DNA of 10,266 nucleotides from Desulfobacteria bacterium (GCA_030145035.1 JAQYWL010000434.1:1-10266); one strand, 5' to 3'. Numbered from the stretch's first letter, positions 1-6,973 are shown. The notes: generated by a model from the sequence alone, not told the origin. Program-made: numbers and translations.

Positions 1-504
1 AATAGCCCCATCATGCCGTTCTCGCTCCCCTGAGATAATCGGTACCTTGCCGAGGGCGAGAGCAAGGGGGATACGAACGCTGTGGAGATAAAGATGGCAG
101 CCGACACACGGAGTGTAAAATCCGTATCTTGACACCAGCTCGCTGATGAATCGTCCATTGAGCGCCTGCCAAAAGCGAGGCGAGCCAAGGACCACTAAGT
201 CGTGCACCCGAACTTCCGCCAGTCGCGTTGCCAGCCGCGCCACTGCCTTCTCGACAGTTGCCCACGCCCCATGCTCTGTCCCAGTATAAACATAGGTGGG
301 AAGAAGGTCGGTGAAGGACTCTTCCTCCACGCTTTTCACAGCCGCGGCCACGCTGTCCCGACCTGCTATTTCCACGATTGCCAGCCGGGACATGGCTCTG
401 TATTCTTTGATGTTCTGTGGAGAAAGGAGCCATTCCGGAAAATCGATAACACATTCGGGTTTATTCAAGTATACCTCTTTGAGCCTTGAATCCAGGGTGG
501 GCAT
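1..504 (-). CDS. Possible PP-loop-type ATP-binding enzyme, C-terminus cut off by window edge
   Basis: This minus-strand frame is open for 168 codons from the ATG at 504-502 to base 1, with no stop, so the protein is partial. AAGGA at 515-519 lies about 10 nt upstream of the ATG. The protein has a hydrophobic strand and glycine turn reading IVEIAGRDSVAAA (residues 43-55), reminiscent of the SGGxDS loop of PP-loop ATP pyrophosphatases. Later come VYTGTEHG (72-79), a strand HDLVVLGSPR (101-110), and CxxCHLYLHSVR from Cys133, followed by IISGERERHDG (156-166). A CxxC followed by an arginine helix and a glycine-histidine-acid segment occurs in tRNA-thiolating PP-loop enzymes such as TtcA, but the AGRDS loop is atypical. 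The coding frame is convincing; the family is inferred. The stress-protein gene lies 134 bp upstream on the same strand, so co-transcription is possible. Confidence 0.6.
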   Translation of the reverse strand, partial: MPTLDSRLKEVYLNKPECVIDFPEWLLSPQNIKEYRAMSRLAIVEIAGRDSVAAAVKSVEEESFTDLLPTYVYTGTEHGAWATVEKAVARLATRLAEVRVHDLVVLGSPRFWQALNGRFISELVSRYGFYTPCVGCHLYLHSVRIPLALALGKVPIISGERERHDGAI

Positions 505-638
505 GCCTATTCTTTCCTTGTTTAATCAGACACAATCACGAACACACAAGTGAATATCTAAAGGTGGCAGAATTGAACGTCTTTCCCACTTTGGTTCGAT
601 GCAGAGATTCTTCGGTGCTGCGAGATTATTCCGCAGGG

Positions 639-1070
639 CTAATCTTCCAGTGGCGTCCTGACCGCCAATACCGAACAAGGGACAGAGTCTACCAGTGCCA
701 CTTCTATGCCGCCGAATAACAGCTTCTTTAAGCCCGTCAAACCTTCGCTTCCGATGACGGCCAGGTCAAAACCCCCTTCTCTAATAATATTCACAATCTC
801 ATCCTTGGCATTTATGAGTGTCACATCTCCCAGCAGTATGATCCTTGGACTTATCCCCTCTTTCTTCATCAGCTCTTGTGCTTTCCCAAGGGCAATGTTT
901 GATTCCTTCTCCAGGTCCTCATCATATGATTTCGTGGATTCAGAATCAGTGTAGCGGAGGGCTATTGCCAAAAGTGTCACCGATGCGTGCACGTCTTTGG
1001 CTATTTTGGCGGCGGTTTCTGCTGCATAGAAAGAGTGTTTAGAGCTATCGACAAAAACCAGGATCTTCAT
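639..1070 (-). CDS. Universal stress protein, UspA family
   Basis: This 143-residue protein has the usual length of a single-domain universal stress protein. These are cytoplasmic, usually dimeric, nucleotide-binding proteins linked to starvation, redox and other stress. It opens with the typical first strand and acidic residue, MKILVFVDSSKHS (Asp8), then a long helix rich in alanine and a second strand VTLLAIAL (31-38). Near the end it carries the ATP-loop pattern G-x2-G-x9-G (Gly107, Gly110, Gly120). The residue after the last glycine is Gly rather than the usual Ser or Thr, so ATP binding is likely but not certain. It finishes with the standard PCSVLAVR strand (131-138). The ATG at 1070 is preferred over an in-frame ATG 13 codons upstream because it places the family's first strand at the N-terminus. 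The specific stress role cannot be read from sequence. Confidence 0.9.
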   Translation of the reverse strand: MKILVFVDSSKHSFYAAETAAKIAKDVHASVTLLAIALRYTDSESTKSYDEDLEKESNIALGKAQELMKKEGISPRIILLGDVTLINAKDEIVNIIREGGFDLAVIGSEGLTGLKKLLFGGIEVALVDSVPCSVLAVRTPLED

Positions 1071-1116
1071 AAACGGTCCCCATCTCATGGCTATCCCCCT
1101 AACCCGCATGAACCGG

Positions 1117-1285
1117 AAATCCGAAGCACGAAATTCGAAACTCGAAACAAATCCAAATTACAAATGTTCGAATGTTCAAAACATGGAAATTAAGCTGTTT
1201 GAGGTAACTTATCGTGCGCATATAGTTTTTGTCATTTGGGTTTTGAAAATTGTTTCGGATTTCGATATTCGGATTTCGAATTTGC
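1117..1285. repeat. Degenerate AT-rich inverted repeat, copy 1
   Basis: The stretch between the stress-protein start (1070) and the next gene (1509) holds no gene. It contains an imperfect inverted repeat. The left arm, around 1117-1154, is built from AATCCGAA/CACGAAA/CTCGAAAC words. The right arm, around 1251-1284, has the complementary GTTTCGGATTTCGATATTCG words. In between are shorter matching words, such as TTCAAAAC near 1178 against GTTTTGAAA near 1240. A related copy lies at 2403-2710, on the other side of the next gene. Such repeats are frequent between genes in environmental genomes; their function is unknown. Short open frames on both strands here are repeat by-products. Confidence 0.75.
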
Positions 1286-1508
1286 TTTCTGCCACAAAAA
1301 AACACGAATTTCAAAATTTAGGAACTAAACTGGAGAATCAACCCGCGCCCTCTAAACAGCATGACGCATCATTCTTACCACACCGGCCACCAATAGACCA
1401 GAAAAATAACACCGTTAAGGAAAGCATTTCCTTGTGCTTTTTGCGAATTTCATGGTATTCAATCCAAGCTTTCGCAAGCGTGGTCGTTCATTCGTATCGG
1501 AGGACAAG

Positions 1509-2366
1509 ATGTCATCGGAATTGATCGAGACTATAAAACCTATTCTCAAGGCCGCAGATGGTCTCAGGAATGTGGGCAACATCTTGCGGGCATGTGATAA
1601 GCTCAGGGGCGATCTTAACAGGAATGCATTTGTCTTAGAAACCCATGTCAACAAGCTGGACAGGACGCTCAGCAAACTGGAAGACCTCCAGGGGCTCATC
1701 TCAAAGACGAGTGGTTTGCAACAGGAGCTCCTCAAGGAAGCAAGCCTTGCGCAGGAGAGGTTCAAAAATAGTATCGCAGCAGAGCTGGCAGATTTCCTGA
1801 GACCACATGGCCTTGAGATCAGCGGAAATTTTCCGGAACTTAGATGCGGCATCCTTACCCTCATTTTTTCCTTTGGCAAAGGTGGCATCGTAAAGGTCTA
1901 TTACGGGCCAAGGATAAGTTTACTGAAGAAAGTCTCTGTTGAGGCCAAGAAGATAGGCGAGGCTGTTATTTCCATCCTCAAAGGGCTAAACGATCCACCG
2001 CTTGACGATGAAGAGTTTATCAAACAGATCTACATGTCCTATTTGTCCGCACTCATGAGGGAAGGCGGGAGAGATGAAGATGAGCAGCCTTCTGCTGTTC
2101 CGATTGTGGGTGTCATGCAGGAGATGGCCTTTTTGAAGCAGAAAAGGAGCTTTCGCACAGATCCGACAAGAGAGCATTTTACCTCTTACGGGAGGGTTAA
2201 GTTTTCATACGATCTTGCGAGACTTAGGACCAGAAGGCTTGGAGGCAAGGAGCTCCGACTTGGTGTTGCCTCCATGCAGCAGACTAAGAGCGAAAAGACA
2301 AGCCTCTGGGTGCCAAAGCTCCTGCAAGGGAATGGGACGCACTATGCATCTGTAGTTTTTGTGTAA
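1509..2366 (+). CDS. Unrecognised coiled-coil protein upstream of ATPase-helicase operon
   Basis: This 285-residue protein belongs to no family I recognise. The start chosen is the ATG at 1509, with GGAGG at 1499-1503 and 5-nt spacing; an upstream in-frame ATG at 1434 lacks such a site. Residues 1-95 look helical, with heptad-like leucines and charged residues (about 45-90), suggesting a coiled coil. Residues 100-160 look like a mixed alpha/beta unit: a GLEISGNFPEL segment, strands GILTLIF (114-120) and IVKVYYGPR (127-135), then a helix. A charged stretch (EGGRDEDEQ, 185-193) leads to a basic C-terminal part with RLRTRRLGGKELRLG (238-252). There is no signal peptide, membrane segment or obvious catalytic motif. 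It points the same way as the three-gene operon that starts about 400 bp downstream, so an adaptor or DNA-recognition role there is a guess from context. Confidence 0.85.
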   Translation: MSSELIETIKPILKAADGLRNVGNILRACDKLRGDLNRNAFVLETHVNKLDRTLSKLEDLQGLISKTSGLQQELLKEASLAQERFKNSIAAELADFLRPHGLEISGNFPELRCGILTLIFSFGKGGIVKVYYGPRISLLKKVSVEAKKIGEAVISILKGLNDPPLDDEEFIKQIYMSYLSALMREGGRDEDEQPSAVPIVGVMQEMAFLKQKRSFRTDPTREHFTSYGRVKFSYDLARLRTRRLGGKELRLGVASMQQTKSEKTSLWVPKLLQGNGTHYASVVFV

Positions 2367-2427
2367 CAGTTTAGCCTTATGCAGAAGACCGTCCATATAA
2401 ATAAATCCGAAGCACGAAATCCGAAAT

Positions 2428-2486
2428 CCCTGGCCCAGACCTGGACTACATGGGCACCAAAATCATCTGGGGATGTCGCGCCAGGG
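2428..2486. repeat. 59-bp hairpin insert inside repeat copy 2
   Basis: The segment is bounded by a perfect 7-bp inverted pair, CCCTGGC (2428-2434) and GCCAGGG (2480-2486). A further internal pairing joins CCAGA (2435-2439) to TCTGG (2466-2470). It interrupts the otherwise continuous repeat words GAAATCC and CCGAAACAAA that run together in copy 1-like sequence. It is too short to encode anything. It is either a small mobile hairpin or an unusual repeat variant. Confidence 0.5.
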
Positions 2487-2571
2487 CAGGCCGAAACAAA
2501 TTCAAAATCCAAATGCTCAAATGTCCAAAACCATTGCTGTTTTCCCTCACATTTTGGGGTTTAGGAACGTA

Positions 2572-2661
2572 GATTACTGCTGATTGCACAGATTACGCAG
2601 ATGGGAGAAGTCTTAATAATCAGCGTAACCGGTGAAATCCATATAATCTATATAATCAGTG
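2572..2661. repeat. Imperfect inverted repeat of the 'ATTAC...AATCAG' type
   Basis: GATTACTGCTGATT near 2572-2585 is roughly complementary to AATCAGCGTAAC near 2619-2630. A second set of related words (CAGATTACGCAGAT; TATAATCTATATAATCAGTG) continues to about 2661. The pattern matches a widespread class of intergenic repeats in environmental bacterial genomes. No coding potential is evident. Confidence 0.55.
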
Positions 2662-2763
2662 TTTATAGGTTTCAGTCATTCGGATTTCGTATTTTGAACT
2701 TTCAATTGGGGAATCCCAAAATTGGAATTGCTGTAAATAGATACTTTTTACAAAGGACGTATC

Positions 2764-4008
2764 ATGATCGGAGTCACCCGGAGTATTGCGAGACAAATTA
2801 TAGAGAGGGTAGGCTCGGCCGGCGCCCCGCCTGAGTGGGGCTTTCAGTTCTTCACAGCGGGCCTCGACTTGTATCTGAAAGTCCTTGAGGAAGATTATCT
2901 TAAAGGTTTCATCAGACAGGGCGGCGCCTCATTCAAGATGGTTATCGGGGCCTATGGCGGCGGAAAGACACATTTTCTCTACAGTGTCAGGGAGCTTGCC
3001 TGGAAGAACGATTTCCTTGTAAGTTACTGCGCCTTAAGCCCTGAAGAATCGCCGTTTTACCGTCTGGACAAAGTTTACAAGACGGTCGTGCAGAATCTCA
3101 TGTATCCGCTGACACCAGAGGAATTGTTTTCAGGAGGCCACAAGGGTATAGAGGCATTTTTGAAGGTCCTTTACCAGGATGCAAGGAAGTCATTTTCAAG
3201 GGAAGCTACCGATAATACGCTTATGAAGCGTCTTAAGGATTATGCTTCGGATTTTGCGAAGGGAATAGAGAGTGTTAATTTCACAAGGGCTGTAAGGGAA
3301 GCATTTATGTCCCTTGCTGAGGGCAATGATAGAGACTTTGAAGATCTTATGCAGTGGATAAAGGTCGATGGTTATGACAGGCACGTGCATCGGCGGTTTG
3401 GAATACTTCAGCCTATCGATAAGGGGCAAGCCTTTTCTACCCTTCGTTCTCTCATTCAATGGACAAGGAATCTCAGATACAACGGCCTTGTAATCCTTTT
3501 TGATGAGGCCGAACAGGTGCCGAGCCTCACCTCAAAACAGAGAGAACTTATGTTGAGCAACATAAGGGAGCTCATCGACGAATGCGGACATGCCGCATTC
3601 AAAAATGTCATGATATTTTATGCCATCCCCACCCTGGCCTTCTTTGAAGGGAAATCCGGTGTCTATGAAGCCCTGAAGCAGAGAATATCGACTGTCTTTG
3701 ACTTTTATAATCCAACAGGAGTAAAAATAGACCTGGAAAGACTTGAGTATGAGCCAGAGGTCCTTCTAAAAGAGATAGGGGGGAAGCTCATCCATATTTA
3801 TGAAACTGCGTTTAAGACCAGCCTTCCCGGGGAAAAGAGTGAAGATGCCATTGGCAAGATTGCGCATGCTGCATATGAGCAAAGATTTGGAGACATAGGT
3901 TACAAAAGGCTTTTTGTGCAGGGCCTCATAAGGGGATTTCACTTCATCCGGCATAACCCCTCTGCTCAAATAGATGAGCCGTGGGCCTTTGATATGGTTC
4001 AAGGATGA
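2764..4008 (+). CDS. BrxD-like P-loop ATPase (DUF2791-type), first of a tandem pair
   Basis: This 414-residue protein is a P-loop ATPase resembling BrxD/DUF2791 proteins, ATP-binding components of BREX and related defence loci. Walker A is GAYGGGKTH (62-70), followed by the FLYSVRE helix. Walker B is LVILFDEAE (242-250), where DE would coordinate Mg2+ and activate water. A sensor-like strand, VMIFYAIPT (282-290), and a helical C-terminal region with KRLFVQGLIRGFHFIRHNP (381-399) follow. The ATG at 2764 has AAAGGA at 2752-2757. The stop overlaps the next gene's ATG (ATGA), so translation is probably coupled. The downstream neighbour is a paralogue with the same fold order, and then a helicase. 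The likely role is an ATP-driven motor or switch acting on DNA with the helicase. The exact substrate is unknown, and assignment to a known system is not supported because the other BREX genes are absent. Confidence 0.88.
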   Translation: MIGVTRSIARQIIERVGSAGAPPEWGFQFFTAGLDLYLKVLEEDYLKGFIRQGGASFKMVIGAYGGGKTHFLYSVRELAWKNDFLVSYCALSPEESPFYRLDKVYKTVVQNLMYPLTPEELFSGGHKGIEAFLKVLYQDARKSFSREATDNTLMKRLKDYASDFAKGIESVNFTRAVREAFMSLAEGNDRDFEDLMQWIKVDGYDRHVHRRFGILQPIDKGQAFSTLRSLIQWTRNLRYNGLVILFDEAEQVPSLTSKQRELMLSNIRELIDECGHAAFKNVMIFYAIPTLAFFEGKSGVYEALKQRISTVFDFYNPTGVKIDLERLEYEPEVLLKEIGGKLIHIYETAFKTSLPGEKSEDAIGKIAHAAYEQRFGDIGYKRLFVQGLIRGFHFIRHNPSAQIDEPWAFDMVQG

Positions 4009-5159
4009 TCAAGTTCAGAGCAAAGGGTGCAAATGCTGATGATGTCATGGTCGTTGAGGCGTTCAGACTCGGTATTGTCCCGTACAACGCCATTGAGACC
4101 TGGACACAGGGGCGCGACAGTGAATTAAGCAAAATAAGGCAATGGCTGGATGATTGGGGCCAGGGTACCCTTATTATTGAAGGCCCCTATGGAAGCGGCA
4201 AAAGCCACTTTCTTCAGTACCTTTACTCTATTGCCGTAAAGTCCGGATATGCGGTATCCCTTACGGATCTTGACCCATCTGAGGCAACTGCTGCATTTCC
4301 AAAAAGGGCATACAGACGGATCGTGCAAAACCTCAAGGCGCCCATTGGAGCCGAACAGGTTGGGTTCAGAGGATTGTTGCATGTCATTGCCGAGAATATA
4401 GATACTAACCCGGTTGTCGATCATCCCTATTTTGGAACTATCATCGATACACTCAGAACGGGTGAACTAAAAGAAGACGCCTGGAACTGGCTTGAAGGCA
4501 GAGAGGCCGTGAAGGGGAAATACGGGTCGCTCTGGGACTATACAACCGTTGCCAACATATACTGCCATATGCTCAGTTGCCTCGGCTGGCTTATGGTGAA
4601 GGTGCTTGATTTAAACGGGTTTCTGATACTCTTTGATGAGGTTGAGACCACAAAGAGTATGTCCTATAGATACCAGTTCAGGAGAGGGCTCAATTTCTTC
4701 AGGGGGCTCTCCATGGTAGCTAATGACGAGCCCGTACTTCTCGAAGAAAGAGTGGTAAAGGATATGGTAAGAAAGGGTGAGGAAACAGGACTTGTGTATT
4801 CAGGGCATCTTCCGATCCCTTACCTTTATCGTATCCCATCTTATCTTAAAGTAGTATTTGCGATAACACCGGCGGTCTTGACCCGTGAGTTTCGCAAATG
4901 GCGCAACACAGTGCCGGTCCTTGAGCTTGAGTCCCTGAGTATCTCTGACCTGCACAGATTGTTCAACACATTCATAGAACATTACAAGAAGGTTTACGGG
5001 GTTTACGTCGGGCCTGTGCAAAGGAGGCAGTATTTTAGAATCCTTCTTGATAGATGCAACTATACTTCAACACGCATATTCATCAAGTCCATGGTGGAAC
5101 TCATGGACTTTTTGAGATTCCACCCCGAAAGCAGCATAGAGGAGATCGTGGGTGAATGA
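4005..5159 (+). CDS. BrxD-like P-loop ATPase, second of a tandem pair
   Basis: This 384-residue protein is paralogous to the preceding one. It has Walker A GPYGSGKSH (60-68) followed by FLQYLYS, then TDLDPSEATA (87-96) at the place of the partner's CALSPEESP. Next are AYRRIVQNL (102-110, partner VYKTVVQNL) and Walker B FLILFDEVE (206-214). A sensor-like strand, VVFAITPAV (283-291), and a C-terminal TRIFIKSMVELMDFLRFHP (356-374) parallel the partner's ending. Both ATPase sites look intact, so neither subunit is an obvious dead partner. Its ATG lies inside the previous stop (4-nt overlap), and its own end overlaps the helicase start by 8 nt. This supports fixed stoichiometry and a joint complex, perhaps a mixed ring, although that is inferred. 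It is closer in style to BrxD than to BrxC/PglY, which are far larger. Confidence 0.88.
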   Translation: MIKFRAKGANADDVMVVEAFRLGIVPYNAIETWTQGRDSELSKIRQWLDDWGQGTLIIEGPYGSGKSHFLQYLYSIAVKSGYAVSLTDLDPSEATAAFPKRAYRRIVQNLKAPIGAEQVGFRGLLHVIAENIDTNPVVDHPYFGTIIDTLRTGELKEDAWNWLEGREAVKGKYGSLWDYTTVANIYCHMLSCLGWLMVKVLDLNGFLILFDEVETTKSMSYRYQFRRGLNFFRGLSMVANDEPVLLEERVVKDMVRKGEETGLVYSGHLPIPYLYRIPSYLKVVFAITPAVLTREFRKWRNTVPVLELESLSISDLHRLFNTFIEHYKKVYGVYVGPVQRRQYFRILLDRCNYTSTRIFIKSMVELMDFLRFHPESSIEEIVGE

Positions 5160-6729
5160 GGCAGTTATTAAAAAGTTGCTGGAGAGGACCTATGCCCCTT
5201 TTTTTGGACGTTTTGGGAGGTTAACCCAAATACAGTCAGCTCTGATTCCGACCCTTATGAAAGGGATAAATGCAGTCGGCGTCTCCCCTGCTGCGAGCGG
5301 AAAGACAGAGGCAGCCTTTGCCCCTATTGTCGAGAGAATACTCACCGGCGACAAAAACCCATTGAGCGTATTATATGTGGCTCCTACAAGGGCCCTCATA
5401 AACGATATCGAGAAAAGGATCAAGGATCCGCTCACCTCTCTCGGTTTGACTCTTGCGGTGAGGACAGGAGACAGGCCTGAGTTACACAGCAAGCACCCTG
5501 AAAACGTGCTCCTTACTACCCCGGAGTCGTTCGACTCTCTTCTTTGCCGCTATCCCCGCATATGGAAGGATACAAGGGCCGTCATCCTTGATGAGATCCA
5601 CCTGCTGGACAATACCTACAGAGGCGATCAACTAAGGATATTGCTCCGCCGCCTGACGAAATGGCATACAGAAAAATCTATCCACTACTGCGCACTGTCA
5701 GCCACGATCTCACAACCTGAAAACCTTGCAAGCCGTTATTTTGAACCAGCCACGGTTGTAAAGACCGACACAATCAGGGGAATTTCTCTCCGACTATTTC
5801 CGTATATGGAAGATGTTATTCAATTCTTGAGGCGGAAAAAATGCCACAAAGCACTTATCTTTTGCAACAGCCGCAAGAATGTTGAGGAGCTTTGCCTTAA
5901 GTTGCGAAAGCTCTGGCCGCAAGACAGGGTTTTGGTTCACCACGCAAGCCTTTCCAGAAGAGAGAGAGAATCCGTAGAGGAGGCGATGCGCACCTGGGGG
6001 TGGGGCTTGTGCGTTTGTACGATGACCATGGAATTGGGAATAGATATCGGAGATATCGATGCAGTAGTCCTCTACGGTCCGCCACCCACCCCCTCTGCCT
6101 TTTTCCAGAGAGTGGGTCGCGGATGCAGGAAGGGAGCTGAGATGCTCGCTGTCGGCTGCTACAGAGACGAAGAGGAAAGAGAGCAGTTTGAGATATACTC
6201 ATTTATGGCCAAAAGGGGGCTGGTTGAGGAAGTTGAGTACATGGCCGATATTTCTGTCTGTGTTCAGCAGATATTTTCTCTTCTTTATGGAATGCCCGGA
6301 GGGTTGAGATGGGATGAGATGCAGGACATACTTTTACCACTTTGCAACGCAGATATCCTTAAGCCGATACTGGCCCATCTTGCAGATTGTGGTTTTATTG
6401 AAGAATCCCTCAGCCGCTATCGGGCAACCACCAGGCTCATGGATATGGGATTCATGGGATTCATCCATTCTAATATCCCCCAGAGTCGGGACTTTCGTAT
6501 TGTGGACGCTGAGACGGGGAAGGTCATAGGAGAGTTATTTGTTGAGGCCGCCCCAGGTTCCCATATCGTCCTTTCAGGCAGGGTCTGGCAGGTCATTCAG
6601 ATAAAACAGAAACAGAGGACTTTAATTGTTCGCCATGTCGGACCATTAGATAGCTTGGCTCATTTTAGGAGAAGGCGCTCCTGCGGTGCGTTCTCCAGAT
6701 ATCTCCCCGAGGAGTTGACACAGTCTTGA
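5152..6729 (+). CDS. Compact Lhr/BrxHI-like superfamily 2 helicase
   Basis: This 525-residue DEAD/DEAH-type helicase is predicted to couple ATP hydrolysis to translocation on nucleic acid. Visible motifs are a Q-motif-like LTQIQ (24-28), motif I PAASGKTEAA (46-55), Ia APTRAL (77-82), TTPE (122-125), motif II DEIH (147-150) and motif III SAT (183-185). The second domain has IFCNSRK (236-242), motif V TMELGIDIG (292-300) and motif VI QRVGRGCRKG (319-328). A winged-helix-like region (about 385-430) and a beta-rich tail with HIVLSGRVWQVIQI (471-484) resemble the Lhr core. Lhr and BrxHI proteins are usually longer, so this is a minimal form. The start is GTG at 5152, overlapping the previous gene by 8 nt, with GAGGAG just upstream. 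A helicase beside BrxD-like ATPases is typical of defence loci such as type 2 BREX. Confidence 0.9.
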   Translation: MNEAVIKKLLERTYAPFFGRFGRLTQIQSALIPTLMKGINAVGVSPAASGKTEAAFAPIVERILTGDKNPLSVLYVAPTRALINDIEKRIKDPLTSLGLTLAVRTGDRPELHSKHPENVLLTTPESFDSLLCRYPRIWKDTRAVILDEIHLLDNTYRGDQLRILLRRLTKWHTEKSIHYCALSATISQPENLASRYFEPATVVKTDTIRGISLRLFPYMEDVIQFLRRKKCHKALIFCNSRKNVEELCLKLRKLWPQDRVLVHHASLSRRERESVEEAMRTWGWGLCVCTMTMELGIDIGDIDAVVLYGPPPTPSAFFQRVGRGCRKGAEMLAVGCYRDEEEREQFEIYSFMAKRGLVEEVEYMADISVCVQQIFSLLYGMPGGLRWDEMQDILLPLCNADILKPILAHLADCGFIEESLSRYRATTRLMDMGFMGFIHSNIPQSRDFRIVDAETGKVIGELFVEAAPGSHIVLSGRVWQVIQIKQKQRTLIVRHVGPLDSLAHFRRRRSCGAFSRYLPEELTQS

Positions 6730-6757
6730 AAAGATCGAAGGGCACCGCGGCCTCTCT

Positions 6758-6802
6758 ACCCGCCACGCCTCTCCATTGGATGCGCACCTCGGTGGGTTTT
6801 TT
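6758..6802 (+). terminator. Possible intrinsic terminator after helicase gene
   Basis: ACCCGCC (6758-6764) can pair with GGTGGGT (6791-6797), with one G-T wobble. The arm is followed by a run of six T (6797-6802). The loop of about 26 nt contains a short TCC/GGA inner pairing. It lies about 30-70 nt after the helicase stop, as expected for the end of the operon. The long loop lowers confidence. Confidence 0.4.
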
Positions 6803-6870
6803 ATGTCTGACACCTCCTGGTCTTACGAAAAATCGCCCTTAACTTTCGACGGTTATTAATGTTTTTCAAT

Positions 6871-6893
6871 ACCCCGCCCGCTTGCGGCGGGGT
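6871..6893. repeat. GC-rich perfect hairpin
   Basis: ACCCCGCC (6871-6878) and GGCGGGGT (6886-6893) form a perfect 8-bp stem with a 7-nt loop. There is no T-run after it, so it is more likely one of the dispersed GC-rich palindromes common in such genomes than a terminator. It lies in the gene-free stretch 6730-7198. Confidence 0.65.
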
Positions 6894-6905
6894 TGCCGCT
6901 CAGTT

Positions 6906-6973
6906 CCCTCTCCCCCCTTCGGGTCTGAGGCCTCAGGATCGATGACTGGCGGGAGAGGGTTAGGGTGAGGGGG
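6906..6973. repeat. Dispersed 'CCCTCTCCC / GGGAGAGGG' repeat with nested palindrome
   Basis: CCCTCTCCC (6906-6914) pairs perfectly with GGGAGAGGG (6951-6959), and the repeat continues as TTAGGGTGAGGGGG to 6973. A perfect 12-bp palindrome, CTGAGGCCTCAG (6925-6936), lies in the loop. The outer sequence matches a repeat very common in genome assemblies of environmental bacteria. It contains no gene. Confidence 0.6.

Larger units (their letters stand above)
2403..2710. repeat. Degenerate AT-rich inverted repeat, copy 2, with nested insertions
   Basis: This region fills most of the 397-bp gap between 2366 and 2764. The left arm starts with AAATCCGAAGCACGAAAT, the same first words as the copy at 1117. 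It is broken at about 2428 and resumes at about 2491 with CCGAAACAAATTCAAAATCC. The right arm, ATTCGGATTTCGTATTTTGAAC, lies at 2678-2699. A second inverted element (2572-2661) sits between the arms. Weak promoter-like hexamers near the right arm (TTGAAC at 2694-2699, CAAAAT at 2717-2722, 17-nt spacing) could serve the downstream ATPase operon, but this is tentative. Confidence 0.7.

Noticed and set aside
11..454. 147-codon open frame on the minus strand, complete with stop
   Set aside because: Its protein is rich in Gly, Ser and Arg with no recognisable motif. The other minus frame from 504 to the window edge gives a well-structured protein with conserved-looking motifs and a ribosome site.
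618..636. CTGCG/CGCAG pairing after the stress-protein stop, as a terminator
   Set aside because: The stem has only 5 bp and no T-run follows on the minus strand.
1099..1314. Short open frames on both strands between the stress-protein gene and the coiled-coil gene
   Set aside because: They lie within a degenerate inverted repeat and their translations simply mirror the repeat words.
1434..1508. Upstream in-frame ATG that would lengthen the coiled-coil protein by 25 residues
   Set aside because: No ribosome site precedes it, while the ATG at 1509 has a well-spaced GGAGG.
1117..2710. Possible CRISPR array in the repeat-rich intergenic DNA
   Set aside because: The repeats are degenerate, differently spaced and inverted, with no regular repeat-spacer pattern and no cas genes nearby.
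2764..6729. Calling the operon a type 2 BREX locus
   Set aside because: Only BrxD-like and BrxHI-like parts are present. PglW, PglX, PglY and PglZ are absent from the window, so the name would overstate the evidence.
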